64,000 nucleotides of DNA from Melitaea cinxia (GCF_905220565.1 NC_059405.1:15206081-15270080), one strand, 5' to 3'. Shown: positions 33,501 through 44,180, numbered from the stretch's first letter. A program made the numbers and translations. The notes: generated by a model from the letters alone, not told the origin.

Positions 33501-36500
33501 GAGTTAGATAGTTTAGGAGCTATGACAGTGTAAACATACTTACTTGAAAAGCGTGGATATACTAGCAAATGAAATAAAACAAAATAATTTATATCAATTG
33601 CATTTAATTTGGCAAAATAGTTACAAAAACTGCTCAAAGTGACCTCCTTGTCTCTGCAGACATGCTGTTGCTCTTAGTGCAACGTGTTGCGTAGAGCGCT
33701 GGATCATTGCCCTGTCTTCTCGCAATTCGTTTGCTGCTTGTATTATTCTTTCTGCTAACTCCTCTCGTGTATTTGGCACATTTACATACACTCTTCGTTT
33801 GAGTGTGCCCCACAAAAAAAAATCAAGAGGTGTTAAATCTGGCGACCGCGGTGGCCAAGCAATTGTTCCTCCGCGTCCGATCCACGACGAATAGTGTGCG
33901 TTTAAATGATTACGCACACGAAGCGCGAAGTGTGCCGGAGCACCATCTAATTGCAGAATCATTCTGGTCCTGTAGGCCAATGGTAATTCCAATAGAACAT
34001 CCAAAAAATCCGTTTCCAGGAAATTTAGAAATCTTGGGCTATTCATTGTCTCCGGTAAAATGATTGGTCCAATTAGAGTGTCGTCAATCATTCCGGCCCA
34101 AACGTTAACAGAAAATTTGTGTTGAAAAGAACTTGGGCGGATCGCATGTGGATTTTCTTGAAGCCAAAGGTGTTCGTTACGGTAGTTCGTATACCCCGAT
34201 CGCGTGAAAGTGGCCTCGTCTGTCCACATAATTCTTTTTAAAAAGTTTGGATCATATCGCGTTTCTCTCAATATCCACGAACAAAAAATTGCTCTTCTTA
34301 CACAATCCGGTTCCAGTATTTCTTGCACCCTTCGAAAATGGTAAGGATGTAATCCTTCTCTTTTTAAAATTCTCCACACCGACCATTTCGATAGACTGAG
34401 ACGATTAGCTATGCGTCTAATGCTCAGGCTAGGGTCTTGAGTAATCATTTGCAATATTTCCTGTTCATCTTGGAGCGACAAAACACGAGTACGTTCGTTA
34501 CCGAGCTTTCTTATTCCATTTTCCGCAAGTCTCAAATGAATTCTCACGAAAGTGCGAGCATTCGGCGTACGTCTGTTAGGAAATCTTCGTGCATAGGGTC
34601 ATTGCGCCTGTTCGCGTCCACTTAGTGCAGTTGGCAAGTTTGAAGAAGAAAATAAAAATGTCCCCGCACTAATTTCTATGAAAAATTTATTTACTGTATT
34701 CATTATATAGTCTATTTAAAGATTAATTTTCAGTTTTGTTCGAAACATCTTGTTATTATTTTATTTAAATACAAACGTCAGAATTAGGCGATTTACCCAG
34801 TTTGCGTCCATAAAATCCAATTTGCGTCCACCCGCTGGACCACTTCGCGTCCACCAGCTTAGAAAAGGAATAAAGAGGTGATATTTTTATGATAATGTAA
34901 AGAGACATTGGATTTTAATAATTTATTTATTGAAGAATTATAGTTATTTAAAAATCAACATATTAACATTAATAAATCACTATAAAGAAAATAATACCTA
35001 CCTATTTATTCTTCTAAACATTGATAGAACTTAAAATTAAAAAACAAATTAGGTACCTATGTAGTCAGTAAATAGTAATTCCACCTTTAAAATTCAACAA
35101 TTATCTGTTCTGTGAATTTTAAAGGAATGTAAGCAAGCTAAAGATCAGCCTGCAATTACAATCACAGCAGCCTTTCGCAGTCGACTACTGGACATAGGCC
35201 TCGACAAGTTCACTCCTGTGTTTTGCCCATAGTCACCACGCTGGGCAGACGGGTTGGTGACCGCAGGCCTGGCATTGTCGTACCGAAGACGCTGCTGCCC
35301 GTCTTCGTCCTGTGTATTTCAAAGCCAGCAGTTGGATGGATATCCCGCCATCGGTCGGCTTTTTAAGTTCCGAGGTAGTAGAGGAACTTAGTCGCCTCTT
35401 ACGACACCCACGGGAAGAGAGGGGGTGTTTATATTCTTTGGTGCCGTAAGCACACAGCACCACAAAGATCAGCCTTGATTAATAATAATTATGGAAACAA
35501 AATACGAGGTGCACACATATCTCCATTCGCATTAAATATTAATAATACCGCTGTTTTCTTCTTCGTCACTTGGTTTTATTTGATACTAGCTGTGCTCGCG
35601 ACTTCATCCGCGTGGAATTATAATTATAACTATAATAAAAAAATATTGTTCTGTTCGTAGAATTACAAAATAAATAAATTTCTAAAATAAAAGTAGCCTA
35701 ATTTACTCCTTATTTCATTAGCTATCTAGATGGTAACGTCAAAATCAGTCCAGTCGTTTCAGTGATTAGCCGGAGCAAACAGACAGACAGACAGACAAAA
35801 ATTCTAAAAAATGTTTTTATTTATTTATTTATTTTATTTTCTTACATCTAATATTACAGGCATAACCCAATTCATTAGACATAGTAAAAGAGACAAAAAG
35901 CAAAAGGAAAAAAAGTTAAACTATAATTAAAAAAGAATTAGCTGACTTTAACATAATACTAAAAACAAAACAATAATAAATATAGAAATATTAAATTCAT
36001 TTCTAATAACATATTATATACAAAGTAACTTTTGTGAATTCACTCCATGAACAAAAAAAAAGGTCTAGTGTGTCAGCCACCAAGTTCAGCGTTCTGACTG
36101 AACGAGCAAGGGGGCCGTTGCGCACTAGCTCGGTTCTGCCGTGGGGTACTGCAAACAAGCTCGGTCGCTGTCTTCGTTGTAGATGATACCTATCGGGTAC
36201 GCTCAAACCTATCCACTGCAGTACCCCTGGATTTTGACAACGACGCGGAATAATTTTAAAATATAAGTTGCCAGAGCCAGCTCTCTCCTAGTCTCCAACT
36301 TGTTGTTACAATGTTGGATACATCAAGGGATACACGCCATAAAGCCTATGGTAAAGAAACCTGGTGAATTTATTTTGAATACGTTCCAGTATGAGACTGT
36401 ATTTGACTTCATGTGGAGACCATACTACCGCATTATACTCAAGCTGACTTCTTATTAGGGGGGCATCCTACAGTAAAGAGATTGCTTATTTTGGTATATG

Positions 36501-39500
36501 TACCGTGTATAAATCAATATACATTTAGTAAAAAGCTGTTACTTTAATATTACAAACAGACACTCCAATTTTATTTATTTGTGTAGATAAGTTTTGATCT
36601 GCACCCACTGATTTTGTCCAATATTGAAATAGCATATTTTTTGCATAGGTACTTGTCTTAACGATTTCTTCTTCTCTTGGATGTCATGCAAATCTTCCTC
36701 TGTGTATGTTCTTTTTTCTTTCTTGTTTCTTATCTGCAAAGAACTCATCTTAAACAGAAAAAAAAATAAGAAAGAAATTACTTATTTCATTCAAAGTAGA
36801 ATAGGTATTAAACTTTTAGTTTTATGTATTAACCTTATAGAATTAATTTAAAAAATGGACGCGATTTAGTCTTATTATTAATCCCTTTAGGTATAGTTTG
36901 CGTCCATTGCGGACGCAAAGTGGAAGTTTTATAAATTCGGTGTAGTAGTTCGCGTCCACCTTATTTTAACTGTTAACTATAAAAAAATAAGCAAATTCAT
37001 AATTATTATAATTCCTTTTATCATAACCAACGCCTAGAAACAGCTATGTATCCAAAATAGACATAAAACAATAAAAGACTCACCTTCAAACGAACCGCTG
37101 CCCACTCTTTTCTTCTCATTATTCCGTGCCTTCGCGCTCTCTTGTTGAACAGCCCTCACTAACTATTTTTTTTACCCAGGATTGCTTGGACGCACGGAAC
37201 TTTTGTCTATGCGTACGTGCCTCTTATACATTGAGGTATTAGCCGGTTATTATTTTTCGACTTATTGGTGTCTTAGTATACTTAATTTCGAGACTTTTCA
37301 AAGTCAGATCCGTAAAATGGACGCGAATTGGGCGGTGGACGCGAACAGGCGCAATGACCCTACTCTACAACAGCTCTATTTGCACTCCCGTCACACAATC
37401 CATACACGAAATGGATGTCAGCGATATGCTGGCTTGAGTACTCGTTCATTGTAATTAACAAAAAGTAACAGTTCAACAACAAAACAAAAAACGTAACAAA
37501 GTCTAACAACAAACAACAATTATGTAAAGTAAGTAGATTTAGTTAAAACAGCACAGGAATGTTATCACAACGCAGAGCGAGGGACGACTGCTCGACGGCA
37601 CAAGCGCACACTGCACCCTTTTTACCTGGAGACAGCCGTTATTCTGTCTCGCTCGCACTGTTGTGCACAGCGTTTTTACCTGCTCACACAAAGGATCTTA
37701 TTGTGCTTGCTTACGGTTCCTTGAATTATTGAAGAATTTATCTTACTCACTGGAATAGGTGTACAACTGTACAGTTATCTAATATGCACTTTGAACAGTT
37801 ACATTCAAATTATCATAGCTCCGAAACTATCTAACTCAGAGTTAAGATTTAAATGTGCATTTATAGCAAATATCCTGTATTATTATAAAAACAAATAAAA
37901 AAAAATGGTTAACACGATGGTTTTTTTTTTTAAAGCTAAGAATCTGAATAATTACATCAATTTTTTGTCTAATTTATTTTTTCAAAAATGTTTTTTACTA
38001 ATACTGAAAAATTAGAAAATAATATTTTTAATCTAGATTTATTGTCTACACTATTAACTAACATTTGAGACCACTTTTGTGTTTGAAAGTCTTCTACTTG
38101 TGTAGATATTGTTAAATTAATACAAGCATCTATGCTCCGCCGACAATTTTTTTTAAAGTACTGCCATTTTTTTATTGATGGCAAAAAAAAATCATTAATC
38201 CCTGATTTGTCGATAAAATTAATTGTATTTTAACCCCTTAAAGTATCGGACATCGGAAACCGGACACATTGTATATGTAGTTGAAGTTCAGTTAATTATC
38301 GTAGAGAAATATTGTGAACAATTAAAAAAAAAATACTGTACTTCTCAATAATTTATTTTTTGTATCTGCACAAAGTCCAGACAATAACCTATATAATTAA
38401 CAAAAGGAATCGCTAAATATACGACTAATCGTAAGTACAAAACTCAAGATCAGCTGATTCAATTTTGGTAATAGAAGTGAAACTTTTTTAGAATCGTTGT
38501 GATTTGAAATTTAGTGAAATGAAAATGCGTCACGATAAAGAAACAAACACATACATGTATAGGAGAGAATGAGACAGAATACATTACTGCTCACAACGCG
38601 TTAGCGATGCGTGTTGCATGGTACTTACGACCTTTTCACGGGACCGTGAAAAGGGACGTAATATCATCGACGATAGACCAAATCGCAACGGCCTACCTTC
38701 CTATTACTTTCCAGAAGTTCAACTTCTACAATGTTTGAATTACACACACACAATTATATTGTGATTAAGTTTTTTTTTGTGTAAAAAGACAGATTGTAAA
38801 TCTTTTGTGTAGTAAAAATAAATTAATAACTTACTCCGCCGCCTCTGGTAGCGGATTATCCCTCATGGACCTCGTCTTAGGATCATAGTACGCAGAATTC
38901 AAGTCTAAATTACGGAGGTACTTGGCTGTGTCTTCTCTGATACGTAAGTTTCTCACTGTGATACGTTGTTTAGAATCCACCTACAAAATTAAATACATGA
39001 ATAGCATTACACATTGTTAAAATAATATCACTGTTATTGAAACTTATTTTAATTTAATTTTTGCCTGATTTTTACTGCACTACTACCATCAGTCATAAGC
39101 AGATATTTTAAAGCCTATATATTTAATCCATAAATAAATAAAAAATTGAAAATTACAGTAAAGTAAAATAATTGTTACAAATTGATAATATCAATATTAA
39201 TTAAACAAGAAATCAATTACAAACAACGATAGAATTTACAAAAATTAAACAAATGACTGCATTACTGAGATGTGCAACAAAACAATCATTTTTTTATAAT
39301 TTTTATAATAATAACATACAATATTGTATGATGGTATAGTATACATATAGGATGGGATGTATTGTATTCTATATCCTATTCTATATACTTCTATTCAATT
39401 GTGTGTCACTATTGACTCACTTTAGTTCCAGGCATGTCCACTTCGTCCACGTACTTGTCCTCATCCTCTCCTTCTCTGTCATCTTCCTCTGTCGCTGTCG

Positions 39501-42500
39501 GATCTGAAGTTATATACAACATATTATGTCTTTTATATTATTGAAGTAAAACTTCTTTACGCATGCTTGACTTGGGGAGCAAGCTGGTGAATGCGTGACG
39601 AGAGCGTTACGAAAAGTGTGATCGGGCGAAGCGAACGGAAGTTGAGAGGGAGATATGAGTTAGTGAAGATAGAAAGCACACTCGTTTTTTCTATACTAAT
39701 ATTATAAAACTGAAAGTAGCTGAAAAGTTTGTTTAAACGGGTACATCTAGGGAATTACTGATTCGAATCGAAAAATTATTTTTAAGTTGGATAGCCCATT
39801 TACAGAATAAGGCTGTAGGATATTTTTTTTTCTTCAAAATAATGCGAGTGAACTAGCAGTTGCGTTGGCGGTCGCGGGTTCGATCCCCGCTCATGACAGA
39901 CATTCATATTGGTCATATGATGTTGTCCGTGGTCTGAGTGTTTGTGCTTGTGTATTGCATGTGTTTCCGCACCCCCCCCACTGGATGTCCTAACTAACTA
40001 ATCCTACTGGAGGCCATTGAGTGCGAAGCGCTTATTTATTTACCTTCCTCAAGCTTCTGAGCTCTTAATTCCCTTTTAGCCTCTTCGACCTTCTGATATT
40101 CCTCAATAATAGCTTTGTGTTGTTCCGGGTCGTATCCATTCCATCTGTCGCGTTTGCCGTCATAGCTCAGATTTAGGTTCGGCTGACTGAACTCATCAGG
40201 AGCGATGCCTGCATTTGTAAACTTGGCTCCTATCTAAAGAAAAATATGAACACACAAAAATTGAATGATTTAAATATATTTACTAATACTATAACATGTT
40301 AATGTGGCTCTTGTAGTAGTGCAAAAATATTGAGAACTAAAAATTGAACAAGAAACATGGTAACCATAGTGTTTTATAAAAAAAATATTTATTTTATTAA
40401 AGTCAAACTTTTCTATCTATCAGCCCAAAACTTTTTTGTTCATCTATCACACATCGCAAGTGTTCCTTGGAGCTGTGTATTAATGTAAATGTTTTTATTC
40501 ACTAAAGTTTCACTTGCATCGTGTTGTCATAAAACCACAGAATTCTTTTTTATTTAAATCAGTCAATCAGTTCAGCCTATCGCTGTCCACTACCAGACAT
40601 AGACCTCCCCAAGTTTGCACCCAACAGAGTTATCCGCTTCCTTCTTGAAGTTGTTACGGCCTAGTTAAACGGTGTGGCTTAGGTTGACATAATTGTGAAC
40701 AACTCCAAGAAGGGTACCAGCAACCAATACCGGTCTCTGTATTTTATTATTATTGGTTGTTAAACATAATGTTTATTAAACATTTTACTTTAATATTATA
40801 AAAACACTGCAAAGAATTTTATAATATAAATAGGGAGTAAAATGTATATTATCAATAATTAACCAATTATTACAGAATTTTAAGCCACTTACCTTTCTAG
40901 GTCTCTCAAGACAATCTTTTTTCTTGTGTGTCATCGCTCCACAGTTCTCGCAGGCACCTTTTCTGAATTTTATAGCTACATTCCCCTGGAAAATGAATAG
41001 GAGAATGTAGTTTAGTACCCATAAAAATATTAGCACACAAAGTACATATATCAAAGGAAAAGCATATGATACTATTCTCTGCTGATTATTTGCATTATAA
41101 AAGTTTGTTTTTTAGAATTCCTAATTGTGGGTAACACAAAAATAAAAATCGTACATATTAAAAATAGCATGGTGTCGTCTCCTGTCAAAGATTTTCATTG
41201 TAATATGAAACTTTGAATAGTTACGAGTCTCTGTAAAGAACTCACTATAGACGGCGCCACGGTTCGCTTAAACCGAAAGTAAAAATCATCATATCAAAAG
41301 TTTCGCTCTAGCGAGTATATCGTTCCATAGCTTAATTGGCTAGAGCGTCGACACGGTATGTCGAAGACGCGGGTTCGAATCCCGCTGGAGCGGTCAATTT
41401 TTGATATGATATTCAAAAATGTTTATAAAAGTTTATTGATACACAGTTAGGGCCAGTTGTAATGGTTGTGGATTAAACTTTTTGATGGGTGAGTATATCC
41501 TATAGATAAAAGTTTGTACTTTTTCAGCATTTGAGCAATTTCACTTTAATTTTGAAATGTTTCTATTTACAAAAAGTTGTAGTTTACTAATTGAGAAACA
41601 AGTCCTAATGGCCTATTGTACCTCCTACTGTTAAAGTTTATGAGGATAAACTTCATCCACAACTGATGAGATGGCCCTACTATTGTGGTAAATATAAAAA
41701 ATCAACAGTATATAATAATTTTACTAATTTTATTAATATTGTAATACATAAATATACTTACAGTAACACCCTTATTATAATATGTGTCAAGTCTGGTAAA
41801 CTCCGCCTCTCTGTCAGCCTGAGGCCGCTGATGTTTCAGTGTGGGTCCAGAGGTACCATAGTACCAGGGAGCCGACGATATATATTGTGGAATGTGAGGA
41901 TTTATATCCTTGCCTGAAACAGACATATTACAACTATAACTGAGGTAGGGCACAGCAGGAATATCTGCTCAAAATCTGGAGCAACCTGATTGGGGAACTA
42001 CCTCGGCCTTACAGAAGATCACAGCTAAATAATACTGCTTTCATGCAGTGTTGTGTTTCTGTGATGAGTAAGGTGATTAATGCCGAGTTGCACGAAAAGA
42101 AATTAAAATTTAAGTAGTGATTAAACTAATTTAATCGCGAGAATTGTATGAAATTCTTGTGATTAAATTAGTTTAATCTCTACTTAAATTTTAATTTTGT
42201 TTCGTGCAACTCGCGTTAAATCTCCTAGGAGGGATTGGGTGTAAGGTCATCAACGCACTTGCAAAGCTTTTGTTGTAGCAGCCATCTCTAGGCTACAGTA
42301 ATTGCTTACTTAAGGTGAGTTACGCTTGCAAAAAATATACTCATTAATTCTATTATATTATACTTTTTCGTATCTAAAAATACTTTAAGTCCATCTTCAT
42401 TTTGCTACAAATTATTATCAATCCTAACTTAGTTACTGATGACTCCAATTTCATATATGAGGAGAGCTTTGGAGGATGCTATCTTGACATATAGATGTGG

Positions 42501-43008
42501 TGGCATGCATCAAATATTAAGCCACAGTTACCTCGTTTGCCCATTCACAGAAGTATTATGATTGGCAATAACTTAATAAGAAGTAATTATTCTTGAGATT
42601 TAAGATTTACTTAGTTTAAACAGGACGTAGGAGTTTCATTTTCCATTACATACTATAAACTCTAACTCTGACTTACTGATAAGCCCAATTTCGTATTTTC
42701 ATATTTCACTCCGTAAGACACTACACTTATGCTCAGTAATATTTCTTTAGTAGGAAATGAATTTATATTAAATCTATTTTGAGATTTAAAATTTGTTTTA
42801 CTTAGATAAACATTGTTGGATCCATTTGCCACAACATACCAGTTTCATCAACAGCAGCGGGTGCTGTTCCAGCTTTACGAGCCTCTTCGAGCTCCTTAGC
42901 CTTCCTCCAGTCCTCGCGGGACTTCTTTTTGGGCTCATCTTCTTCATCTGCTGTTTCATCTTTATTGCGGAGTATTTGTGAAACTGCGACTCGGGTGTTG
43001 GTTGTCAT
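27525..43008 (-). CDS. Slu7: Pre-mRNA-splicing factor SLU7
   Basis: SLU7 acts at the second catalytic step of pre-mRNA splicing and helps select the 3' splice site. Twelve exons join in frame to 570 aa, close to the 586 aa human protein: 43008-42840, 41913-41762, 40985-40893, 40233-40044, 39503-39421, 38980-38835, 32919-32736, 32233-32088, 30645-30540, 29379-29286, 28970-28795, 27698-27525. Visible marks: KKKSREDWRKAKELEEARK, GKDINPHIPQYISSAPWY, the CCHC zinc knuckle C119-x2-C122-x4-H127-x4-C132 in RKGACENCGAMTHKKKDC, DGKRDRWNGYDPEQH, ITVRNLRIREDTAKYLRNLD, WGSYWKDGQWGYKCCHSF, a Ser/Asp/Lys-rich nuclear targeting stretch (about 455-513) and VDERKRPYNSM near the end. Intron 6 (5.9 kb) is mostly nested transposons; a tRNA-like element abuts the exon 11 donor. 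Confidence 0.97.
27979..28105 (-). repeat. Retroposon family R2 fragment in SLU7 intron 11
   Basis: The (CAT)n start, CCACTGCTGGACATAGGCCT and CACGCTGGGCAGGCGGGTTG are the reverse complement of the R2 3' half. Confidence 0.6.
28172..28390. repeat. Two tRNA-like element ends in inverted orientation
   Basis: 28172-28260 is a minus-strand end (GAATATCATATCAAAAATTG then ACCGTTCCAGCGGGGATCG) and 28270-28390 is a plus-strand end (GGTCAGTCGGAGACGCGGGT, CCCACTGGAACGGTCAATTT, GATATGATATTCAAAAATG). Together they form a long imperfect palindrome with the T-arm and acceptor of the tRNA-like core at each side. Compare the complete copies at 28523-28784 and 41130-41425. Confidence 0.6.
28523..28784 (-). 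mobile_element. tRNA-like retroposon, family V, 10 nt from the SLU7 exon 11 donor
   Basis: On the minus strand the element runs from GTGTCGTCTCCTGTCAAAGA to a tRNA-like core (28626-28555) and an AT-rich tail. The core folds as a full cloverleaf: 7 bp acceptor CGTTCCA/TGGAGCG, D-arm TAGCTTAATTGGCTAGAG, five-pair anticodon stem CCGAC/GTCGG and T-arm GCGGGTTCGAACCCCGC. The anticodon loop ACGGCAA lacks the universal U33, so this is not a working tRNA. Direct repeats TCTTATATACCT flank it (28511-28522 and 28785-28796), with a third copy at 28488-28499. Confidence 0.7.
29420..30005 (-). repeat. Dispersed repeat family S, copy 2, with an embedded Helitron-like piece
   Basis: CCCCTACCCCTTGGTGATAT, AAAAATCACGTGTATTTC and GACTCGCTTGATTCAGGGAC are reverse complements of blocks in the copy at 23045-23590. 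Between them, 29640-29830 holds a Helitron-like insert (CTAATCTCTGAAACGGCTGG ... GCCGGCACAGCTAG). It lies in SLU7 intron 9. Confidence 0.5.
30150..30315 (-). repeat. Dispersed repeat family Q, minus-strand copy in SLU7 intron 9
   Basis: CTTCTCTGCAGAATCTACAT, CGGTGGTAGCTTTACTTTT and TATTTGAATAAAGCTATTCT are the complement of the copy at 17325-17520. Confidence 0.6.
30700..32087. other. SLU7 intron 8, mostly unique AT-rich DNA
   Basis: I see a Helitron-like remnant at about 31540-31690 and a direct repeat of about 45 bp (CCACTGCTGGACAATGGCCT at 31721 and CCACTGCTGGGCAGATGCCT at 32018, both running on into CTTAAATAT). The rest shows nothing recognisable. Confidence 0.5.
35155..35465 (-). mobile_element. 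Retroposon family R2 inside the inner transposon
   Basis: GTCGACTACTGGACATAGGC, CACGCTGGGCAGACGGGTTG, CCGCCATCGGTCGGCTTTTT and ACCCACGGGAAGAGAG are the reverse complement of the R2 family copies at 18029 and 55926. It is a near full-length copy. Confidence 0.7.
35816..36460 (-). pseudogene. 3' fragment of a Jockey/CR1-like LINE inside the inner transposon
   Basis: The minus strand reads RSQLEYNAVVWSPHEVKYSL then ILERIQNKFTRFLYHRLYGV, the familiar LEY....W.P......IE..Q..F.RFL block downstream of the reverse transcriptase in Jockey/CR1-type elements. Stops and shifts follow. The 3' end has an AAATAAATAAATAAA-type tail (35816-35835). A Helitron-like piece lies just outside it (about 35585-35800). 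Confidence 0.6.
36653..37119 (-). pseudogene. Two 5' exons of a pogo-like transposase in the inner element
   Basis: Exon a (37119-37084) reads MRRKEWAAVRLK and ends at a GTGAGT donor. Exon b (36748-36653) follows a GTTTAAG acceptor and reads MSSLQIRNKKEKRTYTEEDL, then HDIQEKKKSLRQ, before a GTACCT donor. Both junctions are phase 0. KRTYTEEDL....KKKSLRQ resembles the start of a psq-type HTH in pogo-like transposases. The remainder of the gene is missing from the element. Confidence 0.5.
39540..39690 (+). repeat. Dispersed repeat family T, copy 1 (SLU7 intron 4)
   Basis: CTTCTTTACGCATGCTTGAC, TTGGGGAGCAAGCTGGTGAA and CGGAAGTTGAGAGGGAGATA recur at 56455-56630. A Helitron-like remnant (39690-39860) and a SINE family A fragment with B box (39855-39990) follow directly. 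Confidence 0.55.
41130..41425 (+). mobile_element. tRNA-like retroposon, family V, copy in SLU7 intron 2
   Basis: The tRNA-like core is 41321-41392: acceptor CGTTCCA/TGGAGCG, A box TAGCTTAATTGGCTAGAG, anticodon stem TCGAC/GTCGA with loop ACGGTAT, B box GGTTCGAATCC. The flanks match the copy at 28523-28784 (GTGTCGTCTCCTGTCAAAGA at the start, TTTGATATGATATTCAAAAA at the end). The missing U33 argues against a working tRNA. Confidence 0.7.
41940..42340 (+). mobile_element. Retroposon family P interrupted by a foldback MITE
   Basis: CTGAGGTAGGGCACAGCAGG starts the copy; its sequence resumes at about 42222 with CTCCTAGGAGGGATTGGGTG after the insert at about 42078-42217. It lies in SLU7 intron 1. 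Confidence 0.65.
42078..42217. mobile_element. Foldback MITE with TTAA target
   Basis: The two halves are near-perfect reverse complements (GAGTTGCACGAAAAGAAATT ... AATTTTGTTTCGTGCAACTC), so the element is almost entirely one hairpin of about 140 bp. TTAA sits at both borders, as left by piggyBac-type transposition. It interrupts the family P retroposon. Confidence 0.75.
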
Positions 43009-43840
43009 GATTTAATTCCAAAATCAAAGTAATAAATTGTCAAGAGAACTTATAAATAGTTACTTAAAGATAAAATAATTCAATAATTATGATAATTATT
43101 GATAGTTTTTATACACTTATTTAACACGTAATCTTAACAAACCAAAGCAAAAGGCCTTTGAGGTTCAGGAAGGGTTCAGGCCATATTTTGACAATTGACA
43201 AAAACAAATTATTTGTCATTATTACGTCAATACAGAATACCATAGACCATGGAGCATAGACAAATTTTCTCTATGCTCCATGGATAGACCTGACTATTTC
43301 GACACAGATTAAGAATACTTTTAAAGTCTTTTTTAAAAAATAAATAAATGACGACTAGAAACTACTAGTGCTTTTGAAGCCTATTTGATTAAAAAAAAAA
43401 AAAAAAACGGCGGGAATATTCAACGCGCGTGGTTGCCTTTTTTAGTTTTTCATTATTTAATTATTTTTTTCTATTTTATTCAATCAGATCAGTTTTCTAT
43501 AAAAAAAAATTATTCATTTAATTTATATATATTATAATTAGTTAGAAAACTCTTGGTTGGTAAGTTTTTTTTTATACTTTATATTTCAACATGAATGAGC
43601 CACCCATATCATGGAGGAACATGCAAAATGCCCGAACCTAGCAGTTTTATTACAGTAGAATATTGTGATGATTCTAGCATGGACACTGACCAATCTTACT
43701 TATCAAGAAGTTAATAAAATTTTCCCTACACTTCATAAATTATTTGCTGAAGTCTTGCCCAGTCCTCAAAGAAAATTGTCATTCCAAAATGTTAATACTC
43801 CAACTACTTAACATTGGGTTGTCAACATCATAAAATAACT

Positions 43841-44180
43841 ACGCTTCAGCCTGTAATATCCCACAACTGAGCATAGGCCTCTTTCCCCATGTAGAAGAAG
43901 GATCAGAGCTTAATCCACCACGCTGCTCTAATGCGGGTTGGTGGATATATTCCCTACTATGAGTAACGATCGCTATCAGGTGTACATGATAACAACCGGG
44001 ACCGACGGCTTAACGTGCTCTCTGAGGCACGGTGGGGGACAAGGACTGCACAAACACCTAGACCACGACAAACACCTGTATGACCAATACAAATGGTTGT
44101 CATTTGCGGCGATAGAAGCCGCAACCGCCAACGCAACAGGTACAATCTATGGCTGTCACCGTTGCGCCAACGCGGCGTCA
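43841..44180 (-). mobile_element. SINE family A, full copy, head 1
   Basis: Minus-strand copy: it starts on the right with GACGCCGCGTTGGCGCAACG and ends at GCTTCAGCCTGTAATATCCC on the left. The part corresponding to the B box is altered. Confidence 0.75.

Larger units (their letters stand above)
34596..37360 (-). mobile_element. Inner TA-flanked transposon, probably pogo-like, inserted in the transposase gene
   Basis: Perfect 26 bp terminal inverted repeats (34596-34621 and 37335-37360; both start GGGTCATTGCGCCTGTTCGC reading inward) are flanked by TA (34594-34595 and 37361-37362). A TTYGCGTCCA motif is repeated near both ends (34611, 34803, 34820, 34845 on the left; 36860, 36900, 36915, 36948, 37320, 37336 on the right), as expected for transposase-binding subterminal sites. 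Two putative 5' exons of a pogo-like transposase remain on the minus strand. The rest is filled with a retroposon (35155-35465) and a LINE fragment (35816-36460), so it is non-autonomous. Confidence 0.85.
33621..37449 (-). pseudogene. Transposase (Tc1/mariner superfamily, DUF4817-like N-terminus) split by an inserted transposon
   Basis: The 5' piece (37449-37363) starts MNEYSSQHIADIHFVYGLCD and runs 29 codons. The 3' piece (34595-33621) continues YARRFPNRRTPNARTFVRIH and runs 325 codons to TAA. With the inserted element and one TA copy left out, the frame is continuous at about 353 aa with no other stop. HTH segments (LSIRRIANRLSLSKWSVWR) are followed by DDE blocks MWTDEATF, QLDGAPAHF and PPRSPDLTPLDFFLWG, with 35 residues between the second and third Asp. 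The N-terminal pattern (..DIHFVYGL.DG.......Y..RFPNRR.P...TF.R.H.RL.E.G) is the one common in insect transposases with a DUF4817 domain. As it stands it is inactive. Confidence 0.85.
33068..38271 (-). mobile_element. Tc1/mariner-type transposon with long TIRs, host of a nested element, in SLU7 intron 6
   Basis: The element begins CAATGTGTCCGGTTTCCGAT and ends with its complement, flanked by TA at 33066-33067 and 38272-38273. The TIRs are long: 33068-33535 and 37813-38271, near identical, each containing the same 71-codon open stretch. Between them lies a minus-strand transposase gene (37449 to 33621) interrupted by the 2.77 kb element at 34596-37360. Without the insert it would be about 2.4 kb. 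The near-identity of both TIRs suggests a young insertion. Confidence 0.85.

Noticed and set aside
41321..41392. A functional tRNA gene
   Set aside because: The cloverleaf is good, but the anticodon loop lacks U33, the sequence is multi-copy with shared flanks, and no Pol III T-run follows closely.
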